In this document: positions 58,151 to 64,000 of the stretch, piece by piece | Layout: every line of letters starts with the position of its first letter | How positions within the stretch are numbered: position 1 is the stretch's first letter | NCBI GenBank assembly: GCA_033065855.1 | Contig: JAVXUO010002726.1 | Span: 1 to 64,000, forward strand | Length of the DNA stretch: 64,000 nucleotides | Reading direction: 5' to 3' | Source: Escallonia rubra | Taxonomy: Eukaryota > Streptophyta > Magnoliopsida > Escalloniales > Escalloniaceae | Made by a program: the position numbers and the translations under genes | The notes under the pieces: generated by a model | Database searches by the model: none | Seen by the model: the letters and a program-made list of their open reading frames with translations, nothing else | What the model was told of the DNA's origin: nothing

Positions 58151-60267
58151 GGATAAATTATACACGGTATCACTTAGATTTACCTTAAACTATACACGGT
58201 TTCGACCGTATTTTTTTATTACACTCTGCTTCCTGAGATTTGTACTCGCATTTCATGGACCTACACAAATCAGACGAGAAGCCTAACTCCATTTGGAGAT
58301 TCCTGACACACTACTTATTGCTTTTTTCATCTCCAAACTACCATCTTTTTCTTGACAAAAAAAGCTCATTAACCTTTAGGATTTTTCTTCTTTTTCTTTC
58401 TCTTCCCTTTTGCATACCCTTCTTCTTTATTCTCCTTCTTCCTTTCTTCCCTCTATTCTTCCCCTTCCAACACATTGCACAAACTCACAACTACAATTAA
58501 AGTGCACAAACACAGTATTCAAACTCAGTACACAAACACAGTGCCCTACAACTCATAACTTGCTCAAACCAATTGTTCAAACGCACTGCACAAATGCACA
58601 ACCTGCTGCCAAACTCACAAACGCATAACATGTTTGTCAAACACACTAACACCTTGCTAAGTACTGAAACTCAATACACACTGGGACAAACATAATAAAA
58701 GTGTTAAGTTAACATTGTGCAAATGCTTTAAGTTTACATCGTCCAGATGTTTACAAACATGATAAAAGCATTAATGTTGATTGAAACCTAAAGTTTACAA
58801 ATTTTCAACTTGTAATCAACATGATTGTAACCCACAATTAACATATTCTCATTGTGACTTTTAACTTCAAAAACTTGTCTTCGGTCACGTCAATCCACAC
58901 CATTTACGAAATCTTCAATCAGCTTCAAAAAAATGAATCTGCACAGTATCTTGAAATCTTCATAGGATCTTCACAAAATGAATCTGCAGTTACAGCAATC
59001 TGCACAATAGTCTATCATATATGTACACAAAATGCTGCACACTAATAGCTTCCATTGAAGTTGCGAAACACACTTGAAACACTTGTTTCTTTCAGCAGTT
59101 ATCAGCCTTTCCGGTGTTTTCAGCATGTATAACCCATCGTGAACCGTTTTCTTATAATTTCAGTATTTCACAAATTCCATTTAAGTTGGGAAAAAAGTGT
59201 GTTTTTCATTATTTTAGCATTTTTTTCAAGATTCGCCACTACAACTTTTTCAGTGTTTTCGTGAAAAAATGATAATCCACTCACCGATAACAGTATTACA
59301 GTGTTTTTTGTCACACAATTATTTTTTTGAACAAGAATCCACTCACATATTGATTATAACATTTTCAGTGTTTTTTTTCTTCATACAAGTGTTTTTCAGT
59401 TTTTTTTTTTTTTTGCACGCAATTTTTTTTGTAGTTGATTACCTCAGTGTTTTCAGCATTTTTATCATTTTTTTCAAGAATGTTAGTGTAGTGGATTACT
59501 TCATACAATACTTAACTAACTGAATAAATCTCCAAACTCCAATTCCAAATGTCCAACAGTCCAAGTTTTACGAACATCACTGGTAATAGGAATCAATTCA
59601 ATAGTCCAAGTTTTACGAACATCACATGTAATAGAAATCAATTCAACAGTCCAATAGTTTAAGGAGTGACTCACCTTCATGTAGAAATCCATGAGGAACG
59701 GCGGTGAACAGGGGTCGCGACGGAGGTGATTACGGCGATCGGAGATGGACTTGAAAATTGGCGGCAATAGGCGATCGATCTGTAAGAGGAGACTGTGACT
59801 GAGTGAGGGATATAGAGAGAGAAAGAGAGAGGAGGGCAGCATCAGGCACAAAAGAAAGGTGGTGGTTGGTGGTGGACTTCAAGAATAAAGGGGGCTGATG
59901 ACTTCGTGACTGATAAATATATGGCGGCGGTCAGCCGTCAGTTGTGAGAAAGAGAGTGCGACTAAGTAAAGGATAGAGAAAGGTGCAGCACAGGCAGAGA
60001 ATGCAGGTGGCGGTCGGCGACAGTAGAGAATGAGTAAGCAATGGTGAGATTGAGATTTGAGAGGATTGAGAAACCTAATGAAAAACAAAATGGGTCAAGG
60101 CAAAATCCAAGACAACGCTGTGTAGTTAATATACAAGAGTAAAAATGTCTTTTTGGGTCCCACCGTCAAAGAAATCGAGATTCAAGGAGCGGAGTGTAAT
60201 AAAAAGAGATGGTAGAAGCCGTTTGTAGTTTAGGGTAAATCTAAAGGATGCAGTGTGTAATTTACCC
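58151..60267. mobile_element. Non-autonomous Mutator-like element (2.1 kb)
   Basis: Terminal inverted repeats of about 90 bp start GGATAAATTATACACGG and end GTGTGTAATTTACCC, with matching subterminal blocks (AGATTTACC/GGTAAATCT and TTTTTATTACACTC/GAGTGTAATAAAAA). The 9-bp target duplication is AAAATTGAA (58142-58150) and AAAATAGAA (60268-60276), one mismatch. The interior has CACAAAC-rich sequence near 58480-58680 and short minus-strand frames, but no transposase. Confidence 0.88.
59558..59647. repeat. 45-bp tandem duplication in the Mutator-like element
   Basis: Two 45-bp units at 59558-59602 and 59603-59647 start AGTCCAAGTTTTACGAACAT and differ at a few positions. On the minus strand the unit is an exact 15-codon repeat in an open frame. 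Confidence 0.9.
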
Positions 60268-60276
60268 AAAATAGAA

Positions 60277-63200
60277 TGCAGATGCAAAATACGCACCGTG
60301 ATGTAAATAAAAGAATTTAGTAAGAAAAATGATGTGGTATGTGAACTAACTATCCCGTCTCCCGAGTTAGGTGTATCAACTAGATAGTAGACATCAACTC
60401 GATCGCCCAGTCCAAGTGAGTCGAGCACCTATTATGTAACGAGCAAATCTAGCAGTCTGTCGAGCCGCTGCTTCTAAAATTTGTTTGAAGAGAAGACTAA
60501 AGCTTCCAACACTTGGAAGAGTGCGCCTAAAAATCTCTAGTCAAACAAGCCTCGAGTCACACTTGCTTGACCATTCTTCACCCCATCACCTGATTCAATA
60601 ACATTTGGCTAAACTGAAAAGTATTTATAGTCACAACAATAATAATCAATAAAGGGAGAAACCTACAAAACAGTGTAAAGTATATGTAATAATTTTGTTG
60701 TTAACTCATCAGTATATATATAACTGAAAATCATGCTAGAGCCCCACTTTTTCTCTAAACTAACACACTCTACCCTACACCCTTGCTACATTTAAAAAAA
60801 ATTTAGTTTTGAAATTACACCGACGTTTGTAAAGAATACTAAGAATTTATAGTGTTTTTCGTTCGATAGTTTATTCACGGTGTCTAAACAATTTTAGAGT
60901 GTGTTTGGATGGAGAATTTTAAAGTACCTTGCATTTCAATAGCCATTCATTTTAAAATTCGTTAATTTACAAATTTATGAAATTGCAAATTTAGTATTTT
61001 GACAGATTTCAAGAAGTGAGTATTCTATATGTGAATTTACATCAGAAAATTTGAACTCAAATAATAATTTGATGGTATATGGATAAAAATCAGTGAGAGA
61101 GTTTCCTTTTTTAGTAGAAGAAGGTTGCTAAAATTATGAAAACAAAAAAGAGTCACTTTCTCCCTACATTTGTAATAAGAATTTGCCAAATAACTAGTCT
61201 GTACTAGTTTTGTAGAGGGAATTTTAGCACACCGAATAATATTTTCAAATCCCTCCTCAAAATTGGTAAATTCATCTCATTGTAATCCAAACAAGAATTT
61301 GGTGTGATGTATTTACAAATGCTCTATAAAAATGAAATCCTCAATTTAATTACCTCATCTAAACACACCGTTGGTTCACACTAAAACACACCACTCTAGA
61401 CACTATTCTAAGTGAACAATACTCCGTATATATGTCGCAGCAGCTAAGGAGTCAAGAGAGCAAGATTCACAAGGATTGTGGGAGACAAGATTTGCCAATA
61501 ATGCACCCTTTTTTAATTAAAATGTTGCAGAAAATATACCTTTTTCAATTTGTTGCAGAGATCGGATATGGCTGCAGCCGAAGATAACGTAAGTATCTCG
61601 AAATTCCAACAGAGGACCAACACGTGTACTGGGTCCCCGTCCATGGGAACCGCCGGCAGCGGAATATTTTCAGCGGAAAAAGTGGAAATCTTCTGCAGCC
61701 AAAAATATTAGTAGTTGTAGTGATTGGTGGCTTTGGAACCCAAAAGATAAGGAGAAAAAAGATTATTAAAAAGCACAGCTGTTGTACTAAGTGTCACTTA
61801 TTAACATTCTTTATTGCAGGAGTTAATTAATGATATATAAGAGTGGGAGGCCAACACTTAAAGAAATTAATAATGTGAGATTAAGATCCAATTTTTATTG
61901 CAATTAAAACAATTCCAAATAGCTGTGATATTGCTTTGCAGGCAAAGAAATCTTTGATCTTGTTGTTACTCTCGATTGAGGTTTATATTTTACGTTGAAC
62001 GATATTAATAACAAGAACTGAAAAGTCTCTTACGTTTATGACTCATACCGCTTTACAAATCTGGAGCATCTGGCTAGGAGATGTGCAACTCAATTTGCGT
62101 CTCACTGATGAAATTATACGGTGCCCAAAATGACTAAGTATCGTCCGTGCTTATCTCAAGAGACTTTTTTTTTTTTTATGTAACTTGTAGAATTGCGTTA
62201 CAAAAATAAGGATTTAGTTACAAGAGCATGTTGTCTCACAGGTGGCTACGCCAAAAGAAACAAACCCACTGTCCAAAACCCTGCAAGACTAAAACTATTG
62301 GCTTTAAGTCGCCGAAATATAAGCTACACTATAAGATCAAAAGTAACATCTGGATAACTCACTGAGATGGATCCATAATACATAGTAAAAAAATCACTCT
62401 TCTTCTTTTCTTGTTTGTGTTTTTTTTTTTACCATTACAATAACAAGAATCTAAAATAACAAAAATATAGGGAGTCTCATGTAGATTCTAGAGTCCGTCG
62501 AGTGCATATCTTGTATCTCATCAATCTCATCTTCCAAATCCTCTCATTAGAAGATAGTTGAAACCCTTTTACATACTTGAACGGGTAAACACGATTTTTT
62601 AAAATCGTTAGACTATAGAGATAGAGAAAGAAAGTGAGAGAGAATGAAACTACAAAAAAATCAAGTCAATTTACGTTATTGAACAGTCGTCTTAAATGGT
62701 CCTAAACGTGAGTCACGACGAGCCAATGTATTTTACCTTCTTTTGATTTAAAACTTTTTGAGTTCCATTTAGCAAAAGTGACCAAGTAAACGAGTCGGGA
62801 GCACCACGCGGTATGGAGAGCAGTGGAGTTAAATTTGGTCGGGCGGGCGAAAGTGACACCACTTGGCTGTCACCGAAATCCCGCTTGGTGGTATTTTCGC
62901 AGACCTTGGGCGGGAATGCCGGCGGGTGGTTTTCTCGGTACCGGTTTTGTCCAAACACGGTACAAGAGAAAAAAAACCAAAGTACGTGTCGAGGTCGCGT
63001 TGGTCGGTACTTTGATCGAGATGTAGCTCCAAACGAATTATTAAATAAATAAAAAGGAGCCCCTTGCACCACCCAATTGAATCGCCGCCTCTTAATCAAT
63101 CAGGTATCAAATGGATCCAAATCACGCGGCGAGATGGCGGAACGTGGCAGTTCAATTGGCTGTCAACCTTCTTCCGATATTGACTGCCTCGCCTTGATAG

Positions 63201-64000
63201 GCTACGTAGTAAACCTCTGTCTATGTGATTTAATGCACTTTTTGATTTTCATAAAATAGTAGAAACACATACAAAAGAAAGACGGCCAAACTATCGAAAT
63301 CAAACATGAAAACGAAAATAATATCAAAATAACTGATGATGATAACTGCGTTCAGAGATTGGCCACATAGGATAATTATTACAACATACTACGTGACCAG
63401 GTTATCTACGTCAGCCTCCATTATCGAAACGATAATGTTTGACTAAGTTAATCTTTTTTCAGCAGTACATACATCCTCTTAGCCATACTTCCTGCCTTAC
63501 TCTGTCAATGGCATGCAAGTTCATTGTATGTAACCAAAAAAAAATGCAAGTTCATTGTACTAATGAAATACCACTGGTTAAACCACTATAACTTATCATC
63601 CTAATTGTTTTCATAGAACTAAAATTTAAAAGACTTGCGTAGCTGGAATTATGAGATATTTTTTGATATGATTAGAAGCATAAGCATTATGGCCTGTCGT
63701 TATGGGAATTAGAATCAGTGACTCCGAAGTTATCGCTCAAGGCCTCTATGATTTCTTTCATCCTTAAGGTTATGAAATTCTAAACTTTAAAGCAATAGTT
63801 TCAAAAACAGACTATTGGACATAATATGCGTCTATACTTTCTCATACATTGAACTTGCCAAAAAGGAGGCCTTAACACGTGTGTCATAGCTACAAAAATG
63901 TCGCTGACTGCACTTTACTGATAAAAATCATTATTATAAAACAATTACAACAATAACAAAATAAGTTATAATGACTATCTTCCGAAATTAACTGGTTTCT
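60277..64000. other. Intergenic, no confident gene
   Basis: AT-rich. A 47-codon ORF at 61568-61711 (+) begins MAAAEDN and meets a consensus donor AACGTAAGT at codon 7, but I could not establish a downstream exon. A moderately GC-rich patch at 62770-63050 is open in several frames without a recognisable domain. Confidence 0.45.

Noticed and set aside
59269..59523. 84-codon plus-strand frame in the Mutator-like element
   Set aside because: Phe/Ile-rich translation of a T-rich tract, with no coding character.

Overview
This window looks like nuclear DNA of a flowering plant, probably a eudicot. The background is AT-rich, the genes contain introns, one large gene is an intronless DYW-class pentatricopeptide-repeat (PPR) gene, and the gene set is plant-specific (Di19, NFD6-like, MACPF/NSL1-CAD1 class, a short OB-fold protein). 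The intergenic space is full of plant transposon debris: hAT, Mutator-like, Stowaway, tRNA-derived SINE and Ty3/gypsy pieces. I cannot name the species.

I reconstructed six genes from splice sites and protein family knowledge. In order they are: a NUCLEAR FUSION DEFECTIVE 6-like gene (+, from 5942) with two alternative last exons; a two-exon OB-fold nucleic-acid-binding protein (-, 15819 to 13578); a five-exon Di19 zinc-finger gene (+, 24039 to 28247) whose third intron is a textbook U12-type AT-AC intron; a tiny two-exon gene for a 43-residue membrane-like peptide (+, 30725 to 32699); a single-exon DYW PPR gene (+, 40815 to 43637); and a seven-exon MACPF gene (-, 49556 to 44011). The last two are convergent, with about 370 bp between their stop codons. 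These are unrelated housekeeping, organelle and stress or immunity genes and do not form one pathway.

Layout: 1-5.9 kb is intergenic with a TIR element, a SINE and a Stowaway relative. 5.9-8.1 kb is the NFD6-like gene. 8.1-13.5 kb is mostly featureless with a decayed RNase H-like fragment. 13.6-15.8 kb is the OB-fold gene. 15.9-23.8 kb is transposon-rich. 24-28.3 kb is Di19. 30.7-32.7 kb is the micro-gene with a hAT element in its intron. 33.4-40.7 kb is a nested transposon block: Mutator-like TIRs, hAT elements, a broken gypsy integrase region, and an 0.8-kb block duplicated on both sides of it. The second copy of that block forms the upstream region of the PPR gene. 40.8-49.6 kb holds the PPR and MACPF genes. 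50-64 kb is intergenic and rich in non-autonomous transposons (TIR/CACC-core element, hAT, SINE, a 2.1-kb Mutator-like element) with no confident gene.

The observations most worth following are the AT-AC intron, the paired NFD6-like terminal exons, the duplicated PPR upstream region around a gypsy fragment, an overlapping upstream ORF at the PPR start, and a dispersed TIR family with tandem CACC/GGTGG cores. I did not find an obviously new multi-gene system.
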